Positions 45,259-56,760 of a stretch of 64,000 nucleotides of DNA are shown here, piece after piece. Within the stretch, counting starts at the first letter, position 1. Each line of letters opens with the position of its first letter. Under the pieces are notes generated by a model. The model did not search any database and had not been told where the DNA came from. It worked only from the letters and a program-made list of their open reading frames with translations. The position numbers were made by a program, and so were the translations under genes. Source of the DNA: Trachythela sp. YZ-2020 (Eukaryota > Cnidaria > Anthozoa > Malacalcyonacea > Clavulariidae); assembly GCA_016169945.1 (NCBI GenBank), contig JADLSH010000220.1, positions 124,001-188,000 of the forward strand. Direction: 5' to 3'.

Positions 45259-46090
45259 ACGCAGAAGAGTCGTCTCTTTCTTTCCGGATCAGCCAAATAT
45301 TCGACAATCAGTGGTAGGCGAATATTTTGGTTGGTGGACACTTCGCTGAGCGGTTATTTTGCCGAATTGAAAATGTCACGAAGGATTTTTTGCTGAAAGT
45401 ATATTTTAGTGCGAAAAAGGCATTTTTCCTTTGATGGTCACTCGTTTATCAGGAGTCGACCCTGCCTGACTCTACGTGGCCCACTTTCAGTGCTTTTCCA
45501 AATGTAAAGTTTATTTGTCCAGCTGTTGACTTATTTGTTGGGAATATGTTTCATTGAGAAAGTCTCTTTCAGTAAAATTAAGCATTCTTCGAATCTAGAA
45601 TGTCATTAGTTACGCATTCAGTTCTTTTCAGCCTGGTGAGGCAAGGCAGACATTGGTAAATTTCTCATCGTTGCACATGGCCATGAATTCCACAATTTTC
45701 TGTATTGAACTGTTTAATAGTTTTTTTATGTATACATTTCTTGTGAATACCTCGATCCGTCAGTAAAGTAAATCAAGTATTCATGCATAGATTATAAATG
45801 CGCTAATTTTGTATTTAGTTCTTTTCAGCACGGAAAAGAAGGTAAACATTTGTAAATTTCTCATCCAAATTTAAATTTGATCGATTTGTTCTTGGCCATT
45901 TGGTCCCAAATATTCGTATTAAAATGTTTGATAATTCTTGCGTTATCCTGTTTACTGTCACACACACGAACTAAGCGGGGTGAAATCATAGACCATACTA
46001 GACCATACTATATTGTAAAGTGGAGAGGCCACGAGGTTGTATTGTCGTTGGCGGGATAATGGATGATTGAATAAATAAGTAAATAATTTA

Positions 46091-46848
46091 CAGCTGTATG
46101 TACCACAGAATACCGCAAAAAATTTACATGTTCCATATCTTTTGTCAAATATATATAATGTGGCTTCTTAATATTTTTTGGTGTGGTTTATCGATATATT
46201 TTTTCTTCCTGGGGGTTTTTGGGGCTAGATTTCATAGACTTCAATATATTTTTTTAATTGAACATTCTGTGGAACAAACTCTAATGTACCACAGAATACC
46301 AGTGCAGAGATAAATAAGCAACGGTTTATCAAATTGTACCAGGATTTGGTGTCATGTTGTGTGATAATACTGTACTGATATTGCTAGCTTAATTTAGTGA
46401 AAGGTAAACACTAAAATCATTACAGCATACCAGTGGTGTAACCAAAGTATACCAGGTTTATCAATAATTTTGAAAAATTCAGTTTTTCAATGGTAAAATG
46501 TATTCCTCGGTGTGATTCCTGTATAGTAATAATGTTGTGTTGCATAGAAAAAGTAGTGATCAACATAAATTATGCTGGTTTGCAAACTTATTTTTAAACT
46601 TTCGAATTTTACAGGCATTATGCGGAAAAAAGTATCAAAAACATACAATGTTATTTTTTGTTAATCCTGATTATTTTAAAGAATTTTTGCGAAAATATTC
46701 ATTTTTTGTTTTTATATGTCAATTAAAACTAAAATTAACGTATATTCACAAAAATAAAGTATACAGTATGTTTCCTCCAAATTTTATAAGATCAATAAAT
46801 AAGACTTGTATTCTGTGGTACCGTGGTATTCTGTGGTACATACACCTG
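46091..46848. mobile_element. TA-flanked inverted-repeat element
   Basis: CAGCTGTATGTACCACAGAA and TACC at the left are mirrored by GGTATTCTGTGGTACATACA and CCTG at the right, with TA on both sides. A further internal TGTACCACAGAATACCAG copy starts near 46283. 758 bp, AT-rich, no transposase. Confidence 0.85.
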
Positions 46849-47473
46849 TAGATTCAATAAATAGAAAGAATTATTCCAACACGCACATATAATTCTGCAT
46901 TCCTGGGCACGAGTTTAGTCCACGTATCTGTGTATAGACTGGACTAAAGAATAAACAAATATATCACTGCTAAAAGTGAATTTGGAAGTCATACTTCTTC
47001 CACCCGATTCAGAGGTCTTTACAATATTTTTGTATCACGCACAGCATTGTAGTTTTCGTGTAGTTGCACATTAATGATCGGGCCAATGTTCGCGTCACAA
47101 GGATATAATGATACGAGAAGTACTTAAAGCATTGAGAAAAATTACTGACAGTTATTTTTGCTTCAAATTATAGCGAAATCGTGTTTTGGACGATTTCTTC
47201 GAGTACGTTGTCATTGATAAACAACGTTGGTTTAAACAGACAAAAGGATATTCTTTTCAGAATGCAGTCAAATATGAAAATAGTAAAGGATTCATAATAA
47301 TTATTCTAACCTTGTGAAAGGGAAATTGGCTCAATCAACATTGTGTAAATGGTAAAAGGACGTAAAAACCACAATGCTGTAATACAGAAATGTAATAGGC
47401 TAAACCGGGAGGTCGCAGGAAGATTTCCGGCTTCTCTTTTTAAAAATAGATGCGTCATCCAGTATATTTACAG

Positions 47474-47616
47474 ATCAGTGGTTGACCTCGTTGAACCAGA
47501 GGATTTTACAAGTAAAATTTATGGCAATAAATTAAATTTGGTTTGTTATGAATGTTCTCTTCTAGATGGAAATACATTTCTGTCATCTGTGCCGTCCTAT
47601 CAGTCCAGGTTCATGA
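47474..47616 (+). other. Candidate exon, possibly Ig-like
   Basis: 143 bases open between TATATTTACAG and ATGA/gtaagt, phases 2 and 1. It encodes SVVDLVEPEDFTSKIYGNKL then NLVCYECSLLDGNTFLSSVP. The short NLVC start vaguely resembles an Ig strand; no firm family. The phase does not fit a direct join to the IgGFc exon. Confidence 0.3.
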
Positions 47617-48831
47617 GTAAGTATACTTGTTAGTTTTAAAGTTAAAGGACATTGGCTACGAACATTTTCATTCCTTATATTTACAGAGTATGCCTACGGA
47701 ATACCTAATTTCATAGTTTCCCTTGTCCAGCGCATTTAGTTGTTGCCAAAATTTGTGACAAAGTTCAACAGTATCCGCCATTTTGAAAAATTCCGCTTGT
47801 GCTAATATATACATGAAACATTAAATGACGTCATTAGCAGGGTTAGCACCATTTCCCTGTTTACAGTGCTATTTATAGAAAGCGATAGACTCATGCAAAT
47901 GCTTCCGCTAGGTGGCTCCCTACAGTAATGCATGAGATGATCGCGGGCCGAGAGTCAAAAACGCGTGGCAAGTACGTGGACTTTCCCACGCAAATTCGAC
48001 GATCAAAACAAAACAAAGATATTTCGCCCGGTTTTTTTAAATAATTTTTACCATTCTGAAAGATTTGTAATGAAAAAACCTTTGAATAATCCTTAGTTTT
48101 ATGTGACAAAGCATCAGTAACACCGATGAGTGATTTTAACTATGATGCAAATATCGCTTGGATAAAAAAATCTTGACAGTGATATAAAAGTGAATTTTTC
48201 AAAAACATTTTAGATATGATGTTCACTAATAAGAGTTCATTAAACATTTATTAACTATTGTATAAAAACTGTTAAAGGTTATAAAAGTCGTTTAGTGATA
48301 CTTGCATGCTTTTTGACAAATTAAACAGTAAAAATATCACAGTTCTATAGCAAAATACCGACTTGTTCATCTTCAGCAAAATTACAAAACTAGGCAAAAA
48401 TATGTCCAGCTGTACGGCTGTTGAAGTTCGTGAACTGAGTAAATGGCAGGATTCAATTGGACTTAAGTCGATATAACCCTTCACAGTATTCCTTGGTTGT
48501 CCATGGCTCTCAAATATATTGAATAAACGTCAAAATCAACAGATAAAAACAACATTTGCCACTCGTTTTTGCACGATGAAAGCACATCTTGCGCCCGCAA
48601 ACTATCATTCACTAGTCAGCGACGCTTGTATATAAGGGAAATTTCGTGAAGCTGTTGACCCAATTTTTTACCTTTATATACACGCTATGCATAATGCCTT
48701 GTTCGCGTTCGGGGCCTGGAATCAAGTCGCATCAAAACGAGGCCGGTAGGTCAGACGCCATATTGTTTTTGAATATTTGTCACTAGAAAATAGTTTCTCA
48801 TTTATAGAACTATTCTTTAAAATGGTTTAAT

Positions 48832-50337
48832 ATGCCACTAAAATGTTGTGTTCCTCAGTGTACATCTAAGGGATATCGTTTGTCTACTGGAGAGAAGATT
48901 TCATACTTTAATTTCCCCAAATCCGAAGAAATTAAGAATGAATGGCTACTAGCAATACGACGAGAGCGGGGAAAGGACTTTAGTTTGAAGCCAAAAACTA
49001 AAGTGTGTTCACAACACTTTAGGGTGACCGAGTTGAGTAAGTCCTTCAATGGCATAGTAACGTTGGAAAAGGGCTGTGTTCCGAGTAAATTCTCCTGGTC
49101 TAATCTCCTGGCCGAAGATTTATTACGAGAAGAAATAAACGAGCTTAAATCGCTTAATTCTACTCTCGAAGAAAAAGTCACTGTACTTGAAACTGACTTA
49201 CTAAAAAGTCGAAAGAACGCTGAACATAAACAATCCGAAGAGCAGTACCGCGCGCTTTATCTTGAAAACAAAACAACGAAGCAGACTTTGATTAACAGTG
49301 AGAAAGAAGTACAGGGCCTCAATAAGGAATTGGAAAGCTTGCAGTCAATAATTTTTACCTTGGATCGATTTAAATCAAATGAAAACATTTCATTTTATAC
49401 AGGATTTCCAAACTTTGAGACGTTTATGTCCATATTTAGATTTCTGAACGTTGGTGAGAATGGAGAAAACATAAGATATTGCTCAAATAAGCGAGATGTG
49501 CCTGCAGAATTCTACAATTGTGTCAGTGAGGAAGTTGAAAATGTTGACGAACAAGAAAAAGACCCAGGATCTAAGAAAGGAAGGCCAAGAAAGCTCAAGC
49601 CTGTTGAACAGTTCTTTTTGGTCATGTGCAGACTTAGAAGAGGGTTCAGAGAGCAGCACTTAGCCCACCTATTTGGTGTATCACAGTCAACTGTGAGTCG
49701 AGTTTTTATTTCCTGGATTAATTATATGTTTTTAAAGTTTGGCCAAATAAATATCTGGCCCACAAAAGATGTGGTTTTGAAAACTATGCCTGAAGCCTTC
49801 AAGGTGAGCTACCCAACCACAAGGATCATCCTGGATTGCACCGAGATTAGAGTTGAAATGCCAAGCAGCTTGCTAGTTAATACTGAACTATTTAGTTCAT
49901 ATAAAAACCATCAAACATTCAAAGCGTTAGTAGGCATTGCACCCAGTGGGGCTATCACTTTTATAAGTGAGCTCTACACAGGGAATATATCAGACAGAGA
50001 AATTGTTGTTCGAAGTGGTCTATTAAATCAGGCATTTGAATCTGGAGACAGTGTTATGGCCGACAAAGGCTTTACAATTGGGGACATTTTGCCTCTAGGA
50101 GTCTCTCTCAATATTCCACCATTTCTTGGTGAAAATGCTCAGATGTCGGCAGAAGAAGTTGTTAAAACTCAAACTATTGCTAGTGTTCGGATCCATATAG
50201 AACGTGCCATAAACAAAATTAAGAACTTCAGGATCTGGCAAGGAGATTTCCCACTCAGTTTAATTGGAGTTGCAAACCAAATGTGGGCAGTTTGTGCTTT
50301 TCTTTGTAATGCCCAGGGTCCTCTCATCTCTGTATAG
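48832..50337 (+). CDS. ISL2EU transposase: THAP zinc finger + coiled coil + HTH + DDE
   Basis: An intact 501-residue single-exon frame. Residues 1-90 are a THAP zinc-binding domain: Cys5/6 and Cys10, then Cys59-x2-His62, FNFPK, and the closing CVPSKF. Residues 95-175 are a Glu/Lys/Leu-rich coiled coil. GRPRK at 250-254 resembles an AT-hook. An HTH follows at about 270-300 (HLAHLFGVSQSTVSRVFISW). The catalytic core is DDE_Tnp_4-like: ILDCTEIRVE (Asp335), VMADKGF (Asp411) and HIERAINKIKNFRIW (Glu457). It would bind the inverted repeats and catalyse cut-and-paste transposition in the nucleus. The first ATG lies just inside the left inverted repeat, so its promoter must be in or near that repeat. 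Confidence 0.93.
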   Translation: MPLKCCVPQCTSKGYRLSTGEKISYFNFPKSEEIKNEWLLAIRRERGKDFSLKPKTKVCSQHFRVTELSKSFNGIVTLEKGCVPSKFSWSNLLAEDLLREEINELKSLNSTLEEKVTVLETDLLKSRKNAEHKQSEEQYRALYLENKTTKQTLINSEKEVQGLNKELESLQSIIFTLDRFKSNENISFYTGFPNFETFMSIFRFLNVGENGENIRYCSNKRDVPAEFYNCVSEEVENVDEQEKDPGSKKGRPRKLKPVEQFFLVMCRLRRGFREQHLAHLFGVSQSTVSRVFISWINYMFLKFGQINIWPTKDVVLKTMPEAFKVSYPTTRIILDCTEIRVEMPSSLLVNTELFSSYKNHQTFKALVGIAPSGAITFISELYTGNISDREIVVRSGLLNQAFESGDSVMADKGFTIGDILPLGVSLNIPPFLGENAQMSAEEVVKTQTIASVRIHIERAINKIKNFRIWQGDFPLSLIGVANQMWAVCAFLCNAQGPLISV

Positions 50338-50656
50338 ACACAAACTAACATCAACATTCACAAACATTTTTATTCATAAATAAATATTACGCTCAGGTGT
50401 TGTCTTAAATACATTTAATTCAAAATGAGCATTTATTACCTCCCATTGATTGTTTACTTCACAATTTCAGTGAATGGCATTCATGAAGTAAACACTATTG
50501 GTGGTTGACAGGTGGTGGTAAATGCTCAGTGTGTATTATATTATATTAAAACAATTCAATTATTAAATTAATTACATAATTATACTGAATTAATGAAATT
50601 ATTAATTATCATTAAATTAATTTATACACAATTATATACAAAAATGAAATGATTTT

Positions 50657-50895
50657 AAAGGGAAACTACAGTCATTTTATTTCGGCTTCGCCACCTTAAG
50701 TTCAGGACTCCCCCAGCCGGAAGTGTATTTCACTGTATATTACGTGTTATGTCACTCCTTTGTCTTTCTCGGTACAAAGACGCTTTTTGAAGAAAGGAAA
50801 CTTACCAATACGTCATGTAGCACAAATCAAAACACAGAAATGTAAACATTATTTAAGGTGGCAAAGCCGGAAAAAAATGACTATAGATTCCCTTT
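50657..50895. mobile_element. MITE nested in the ISL2EU element
   Basis: AAAGGGAAACTACAGTCATT then TCGGCTTCGCCACCTTAA at the left is mirrored by TTAAGGTGGCAAAGCCGG and AATGACTATAGATTCCCTTT at the right. 239 bp, no ORF, between the convergent transposase and YqaJ genes. Confidence 0.85.
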
Positions 50896-51143
50896 ATTGT
50901 CAATTTCCACTCACTTTTTAATCAAATGTTCCGAACTTTGCAAGTTTGTTGCCAAGTTCAAAAGTTCATAATGAGATTCGCAAGCATGTTTGTAAACAAA
51001 GCCTCTGGTTGGCTGCTAATAAAAAGCAGCCAATCAAATGCTCCGTTCATAAACTGGTTAGTACCAATAAGGTTTCAGTTTAAATTGCAAAGGTGTTTTT
51101 GTTACTTTTGCATCTGTTTGAATGGTTTTCTTACCAATTAATA

Positions 51144-51769
51144 CTATTCTTCTTTCCTACTACAGTATTCAACTGCAGCTTTTTTTAAGAAATGAATAAA
51201 ATAGAATTCCTCCAGCTTGCACCTGATAGCGTTCCAAAATTGATCATCAAATTTTACTCTTTCGATGCTCATTCCTACTGATGTATAGATAATAAAGTCA
51301 CACCAGTCAGCCTTGGTGACCCCCATTTGACCCTGAACTTGATAGTAGTACATGTGATCTTTCTTGATCTTTGGTTTTCCTTGAACATTCTCACAGCAGA
51401 AATCACTATCAGAACAAGCATCTAGGGGGTAACTCGGAACTTTGTTTCAGGGCATTTCACTTCGACCAAACCAAATGGTTTCTCGCAGCCTTTGTCGATC
51501 ACCTTCCCATCAGGTGAGGCTCCGATAAAGGGTGAATCAATACAAACAACAAGACCGGACTTCAATAGCTTTAAAGGTCTTCTTGTTGAAAACATGTATT
51601 TTTCATACTCTCTTAGGGCAATCGGTTACCTTTTCACTAATTGAGCTTTAGTTTTTAAGCCTTTGCAACCATCTCCCCGACATTTCAGCCAAAAACGAAG
51701 TTCATTTACTTTCAATTGGGCCGGTAATCTGCCATTTAATGAAGCTCCAGGAATATCAGAAAGATTCAT
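51144..51769 (-). pseudogene. Broken SAP/YqaJ-type nuclease partner of ISL2EU
   Basis: ATG at 51769 begins a SAP-like DNA-binding start (LKVNELRFWLKCRGDG, GLKTKAQLVKR) which hits TAA at once; a large piece of the expected protein is missing there. The next frame has the nuclease core: SPFIGASPDG (Asp) and LVEVKCPE (Glu-x-Lys). It then shifts frame and continues with SDSDFCCENVQGKPKIKKDH, YYYQVQGQMGVTKADWCDF and MSIERVKFDDQFW to the stop at 51144. Order and residues match YqaJ-like (lambda-exonuclease fold) proteins that accompany ISL2EU transposases. With the internal deletion and the frameshift this copy cannot make the full enzyme. An AAG/gtaacc at the first break could be a splice donor instead of a deletion scar. 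Confidence 0.8.
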
Positions 51770-53467
51770 TTTTTGATTTTTATTAAAAATTATAAATACA
51801 TTTTCTATTTACAAAATTTACAAAAACAATATGGCGTGATTGGCGTCTGACCTACCGGCCTCGTTTTGATGCGACTCGATTCCAGGCCCCGAACGCGAAC
51901 AAGGCATTATGCATAGCGTGTATGCGTTTTACTCTTTAGTTTCGTCGTTAACCTATCTTCAAATATATAAAGTGGGTATGCTATTATGTACTCTTTTAGC
52001 TTTGATTTACTGTAACATTCAACCTTAGACGTTCACAAAACGTTTCGAAATTTTCAAAAAACTTCAACTGCTTTTCGAGGAGTATTTTTATACTTCGCAC
52101 TTGCTTTTGCAATGAAGTTTTTGAGATTTAATGTTTTTTATTTTTCTATAACATATTTGAATCAATACTAAAATACTCTTAAAGATCAATCAATGTTGTA
52201 TTGACCACACAGAATGATCTACACATTTTCAAATTCACAAACTATACTGCATGCTATGTTAAAAAATCGGCAAAGCAAGCATGGAAAATAGACACTTGCC
52301 TGTTTAAAACGCTCCTTTTTCGGTCTTTCGACTTGTTTCTCCTCTTGGGCATTTTCTGACGCCATAATGACGCCACTGGTTCTAGTTGGAAATGGTAATT
52401 ACCACTGACCAACCGCGATCCTAATTTAAAACGGGATTATTACCCCCCTGGTTTTTTGCAAAATTTTTTTCATTTTTGCGAAATATTTTGTTTTAAAAGC
52501 TCAAACTCTCATTTTTTCGCCTGTCTTATTTGTTTTACAACGTGGAGAGAAAAGTGAGGTTTGCTCTGCTTACGGATGCAACAATGGTACAAATCACTGT
52601 TAAAGAAAACATTTTTTCACTCAGGTAACGTTGTATTAAATATTTACGGTTTTCTACTTTTTATGGAAAAACTATGAATTTCAAAACTTGAGTATTATAC
52701 TAACGCTTTAAAACAGCAGGTATTTTAACGGCAGATATAAAAAATATTTCAAAGCTTTTGTATAAGAATGATTAAGAAAGATATATGAGAACTATTTTTG
52801 TTTTAGTGGAAATTGCCATTGTAGTTTTTTACATATTATACATATTGTGCACTCTGCCCATTAATATTTTGCCGCAGTATATAAAATACATGCACTTTCA
52901 CTTTGTCCATTATAATTTTAATATGTCAAAATACCGTAGGATTTATAGACAAACTAGTGTCAGGCAACACTCTTATTCTTAGTTTGTTTCATTGTATCTG
53001 CGAATGCAGATATATTGCCATCGTGCGAGTGTGTTAGCTTGTAGCCATTCAGCGACGAGCTTATATCAACCAATCAGCGATTAGTTTACACCACTGGTTA
53101 ATAGCTTAAAATGACGTAATTATATTGTTACTCTTTGATCTCGATGTATAACTGGATTGATATTGATTATTTCAAGATGGCGGACTACAGAAGTGCGAGA
53201 ATTGTAAACATGAGTAAATATTTTAATTCTACGAAGAAAATTATACATCAAACCAACGATATTTTCTGTACTCTTTTGAGCATGGCAAAAGTCGAGGGAG
53301 TATTTTTGTAAGTATTGGAAGTCTTTTCATAACATTTTAAACTGTGGAAATGAATCGCCAATTTACACAAAGTATTTACAGTAATTCACTTGATTGGACC
53401 TGCTATATATCAATGTCATTTGAATCAGGAAACAAGGTAAGCCTTTTTAAATATTGTACGAATATCC

Positions 53468-54110
53468 TGCATTGTATATCGTATTGTCTTAATTCAAAAG
53501 CGTGTTATTAGAGTTATTAGTAAGGAGGCATTTGATGCACACACTGACCCCATTTTTCAGAAATTATATGCATTTTGAAATTTATCGATGTCTATTTATT
53601 TCAATTAGGCACATTTATGTATAAATATAAAAAAAACTTACTCCCTCTAACTTTTGATAACTCATTTATAAAAATCAATCAAATTCATACATACAACACA
53701 CGCACATCTAAACAATATTATATTCCTACTTGTAGAACCAAAATTCGACAGTTTTCCGCAAGTTATCAAGGTCCTTTATTTTTTAATTCATTAAGTTCAG
53801 ATATTTGTGATGCCTCAACTGTTTCTTTGTTCCAGTCTAAATTAAAAATGTATTTATTCAGTATCTCGTAAATTTTTCTGTATTATAGTTGTAGTGTATG
53901 CCTTTAGTGTTATAGTCATTTACATGCACGTCTAATTTCTGTCACCTTATTATAAACGTTTGCTGTGTGTTTTAGTCAGGAGGATCCCAAAGTCTTTATA
54001 AGCCTTATGGTTTTTATTTGGGTTTCCTCGCCACTTCTGTAACTATATTAATGTAATTATGTGTATTTTTTGTGGCAAATTATTAAATTCAATTATTAAA
54101 TTCAAAATGT
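53468..54110 (+). pseudogene. LINE (CR1/L2-type) 3' end fragment
   Basis: The C-terminal end of a reverse-transcriptase ORF: VLIQKRVIRVISKEAFDAHT, then after a small indel FIDVYLFQLGTFMYKYKKN, NTRTSKQYYIPTCRTKIRQF, SYQGPLFFNSLSS and a stop at 53871. The 3' UTR continues with GGATCCCAAAGTCTTTATAA and ends in an ATTAAATTCA repeat tail near 54110. It is heavily 5'-truncated, as is usual for LINE insertions. Confidence 0.8.
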
Positions 54111-54724
54111 TATTATATGTCTCAACACTATTTGGGTCAAAATTCAAATCGGCAATAGTTCATGGTCGTTGTTTATCATTTCCATAGTCAACATCGCCTC
54201 ATACTAAGTTTACTTTTGATATTTGATTGGTAAAAAGATATAGGCACAATTTGGCATTTCTCTCCCAAACTGTTGTGGCTATAAGGGGACTAGGTGGTAT
54301 ATAATATTTATATGTGGTGTGTAAATACTGCTGTTTACTACAACCTTTATTCCCAAGTATAAAAGATCAAAATCTGAAGGTTTCACAATTGTTTTAAAAA
54401 TTGCTCCCATGGGCTATAGGCCCTCATCCCTCTATGCACAATTGTTTAGGAGCAATATTAAAGTTCATACACTAATAGACCTCTTGTATTAATTGATCCA
54501 TGGAAAAGAAGTTACAACTCTTTAATTACTTTATTAAATTATACAATTATGCAAATACACATGAGCAGATACATGTACGCTTAGCGTACCTATTTTTTTA
54601 TATAGTACTGTGGAGTTTATGGGACAGCTTATAGTTTTAGTTAATTGAACATTTTTCTTGATATTTATAGGAAAGTAAAAGATAAAACTTGAAAGTGATA
54701 AAATATATAATATATTTGCCATTC

Positions 54725-54903
54725 TGCAGTCTAAAGTGGTAATTTATAGATACTTCATTCATAACAAGATTAAATATTGCTTGGGCAGCAGTGTCAGACA
54801 CTATAGGGGGAGAGGGTGAATGATGGCAATCAGCCCTTCTTATACATTCCAAACAAGTGGGAATAGTCCATTGCATATCCAAGCACACTTTTGGTGGTAT
54901 AGT
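54725..54903 (-). other. Candidate exon in the 4.2 kb element
   Basis: After a good acceptor (TTTTTTCACAG) the minus strand reads TIPPKVCLDMQWTIPTCLEC then IRRADCHHSPSPPIVSDTAA and QAIFNLVMNEVSINYHF. The composition is protein-like with a Cys/His cluster. The 3' boundary is uncertain and no family is recognised. Confidence 0.35.
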
Positions 54904-55427
54904 CTGTGAAAAAATATGTTAACCCCCCCACCAAAGTCACCCTGGCCAGAAAAAAGTAGTATAAGCAGCAAGATATATTTGAAGTGCCCTTTAATGGTTT
55001 TTCCTAATATTTTTAATAAGGCCAGGTCTTCCACCCTATACAGAAATAAATAGATAATTTGCTTTGTTAACAAAAATGTCTAATAACACAGTATAATTGT
55101 TCTCTTCTATTTTCCAGCAAAGTCTGTCATACAGTTATAGATACCAGCAAAAAGGCGCAAGGCATCAAGATGCAGATGTTTCATGATTGGAAATTTAATG
55201 CAATTATTTATGTGTTACTAAACATAATTATATCAAATAATATCTTTTGTAAATATTCACAAAATTTCAATATTTTCTGTTAATTGTTACACTACGAAAA
55301 TTAGATTACAGTGATTAACTATTTTTCAGGATATTATTCTTGAAGAAAGTCAAAAAATAAAGTCAATTAACATTATCATGATATTGTATCACTGTAATCA
55401 ATTTTCAAACATTTTACATGATAATAA

Positions 55428-55478
55428 CTAATGTATTTCATCAGCAGAGAGAAGGGTTGTGTCATTGTGCAACAAATC
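55428..55478 (-). other. Candidate short terminal exon
   Basis: A strong acceptor (CTCTTTTTTCTTGCAG) is followed by DLLHNDTTLLSADEIH and TAG. It may end the gene that starts with the exon at 56231-56399. Confidence 0.3.
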
Positions 55479-56230
55479 CTGCAAGAAAAAAGAGTAAATT
55501 ATATAGAAAATATGCAATGTTCTCACTGACATAAATATGTGAAAACTGTGGTACTAAAAGCATGAGAGAGTAATTCTCAGGAGTAAGGATAAGTTGATAC
55601 AACCCTACAAACCCTGATGTTTTAGCATCATACAATTCTAACAGTAACATTGCCCATCCCTTTTGAAAGGCATTTATATAGGCACATATATTAAGGGAAT
55701 TATATACTTGAAGAAATATATAATGCAAAAGCCTGGCACTCTGGCAGTTGCTTTTGGGATGGATGAAGACAAATAAAATGCAAAAGCTCAGGGGCGGGCA
55801 GGATGGAGAAAAATAATGCAAAAGCCCAGGTGTAGCCTGTGGCCCAGCCATGGACAATGCTGGAATTGACTGATAAAATACATTGTTTCATACTGCTACC
55901 AGGAGTAATTCTTCAAATTATTTAAATGCGTACAAGCAATTCACAACATTATAAAATGGTACGAACTCAAAATGTGGAATTTAAACCATCTACCAACCAT
56001 AAAAATATCCCTTTGCTTTGATGGTAAAACTATAGTTTAATATACCACGATATTTTGCTTTCTTACTACAACCAAAGGTCGCTTCTAAAGTGCTTCCTAA
56101 GATAACACTGTAAAAGAAAACTGTTTTCCTAACAAATAGGGTGTATTTTAACGTTTTGCCTGCCACGTTTTAACGAAATATTGCAATGTAAACTGTATGT
56201 AAACTGTGAAATACTGAAATCGTCTCTTAC

Positions 56231-56399
56231 CTGTTAATACAGACTTCAGATATCGTCTTGAATCTTCGCCTATCATTTTTCGAGGTTTTAATATTTGTTT
56301 GTTGTATTTACGGACGGGAATAACGTGTGCGACTTCCACATCTTTGAACAAATGGTCAAAAGTCGAAAAAATATTTGTAAAAGTCGAAAACAAGAACAA
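56231..56399 (-). other. Candidate first exon in the 4.2 kb element
   Basis: An open frame from ATG at 56399 reads FDHLFKDVEVAHVIPVRKYN then KQILKPRKMIGEDSRRYLKS and ends at a perfect donor (ACAG/gtaaga). It starts just inside the right inverted repeat and reads inward, as an element-encoded gene would. Family unknown. Confidence 0.4.
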
Positions 56400-56689
56400 A
56401 AATTCACTTATTCACGGCAAAATTTTTTTTCAAAAACCAGGGGGGTGTGATCATTGTAGCGGGCTCATAATGAGCCTTGGTCAGTGGTAATTACCATTTC
56501 CAACTAGAACCAGTGGCGTCAATCTGGCGTCAGAAAAGGCCAAAATCCGCCATGTTTTTTGCTTCACTTTGCTGCCTGGCTGACATTAGCGTCAGGTCCT
56601 CCAGGTATTATATAGCTCAGTGGTCCAGTCCTGTCCATGACAAAAAAAATGGCGGACGACTTTGCATTCCACAATGTTTTCACATACCC

Positions 56690-56760
56690 GGGTGTAAATC
56701 TCCGAGCGGAATTAGTACCCTCGAACGGCGCTTCGCGCCGGCTCGGGGATGAAATAGAAA
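56690..56760 (+). repeat. Hairpin repeat C, copy 2
   Basis: CCGAGCGGAATTAGTACCCT is followed by a GC palindrome (GGCGCTTCGCGCC) and CTCGGGGATGAAAT. The arms match 7835-7912 while the centre differs. Confidence 0.6.

Larger units (their letters stand above)
48680..51921. mobile_element. ISL2EU-type DNA transposon, 3242 bp
   Basis: Inverted ends starting ACACGCTATGCATAATGCCT run 81 bp with a single mismatch (CAAGTC against CGAGTC). They resume after a 9-base insertion in the right copy. An AT dinucleotide flanks both sides (48678-48679, 51922-51923). Inside are a THAP-DDE transposase on + and a SAP/YqaJ gene on -, the two-protein layout known for ISL2EU elements. Near-identical ends and an intact transposase point to a recent insertion. 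Confidence 0.93.
52345..56543. mobile_element. 4.2 kb region bounded by 110-130 bp inverted repeats
   Basis: Left 52345-52470 and right 56420-56543 are inverted copies: TTTTCTGACGCC, ATGACGCCACTGGTTCTAGT, TGGAAATGGTAATTACCACT, then after a variable patch CCCCCTGGTTTTT and AAAATTTTTTT. The interior has minus-strand coding-like exons and a LINE 3' end. No target duplication could be fixed. The outward-reading sequence in the left repeat begins ATGGCGTCAGAAAATGCCCA. Confidence 0.7.

Noticed and set aside
46091..46848. AT-rich open frames inside the TA-flanked element as a transposase gene
   Set aside because: The translations are low-complexity Phe/Ile/Tyr-rich with no DDE motifs.
54300..55100. 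Further minus-strand exons around 55023-55073
   Set aside because: An acceptor-like site exists, but the translation turns hydrophobic and low-complexity and phases cannot be reconciled with the neighbouring candidate exons.
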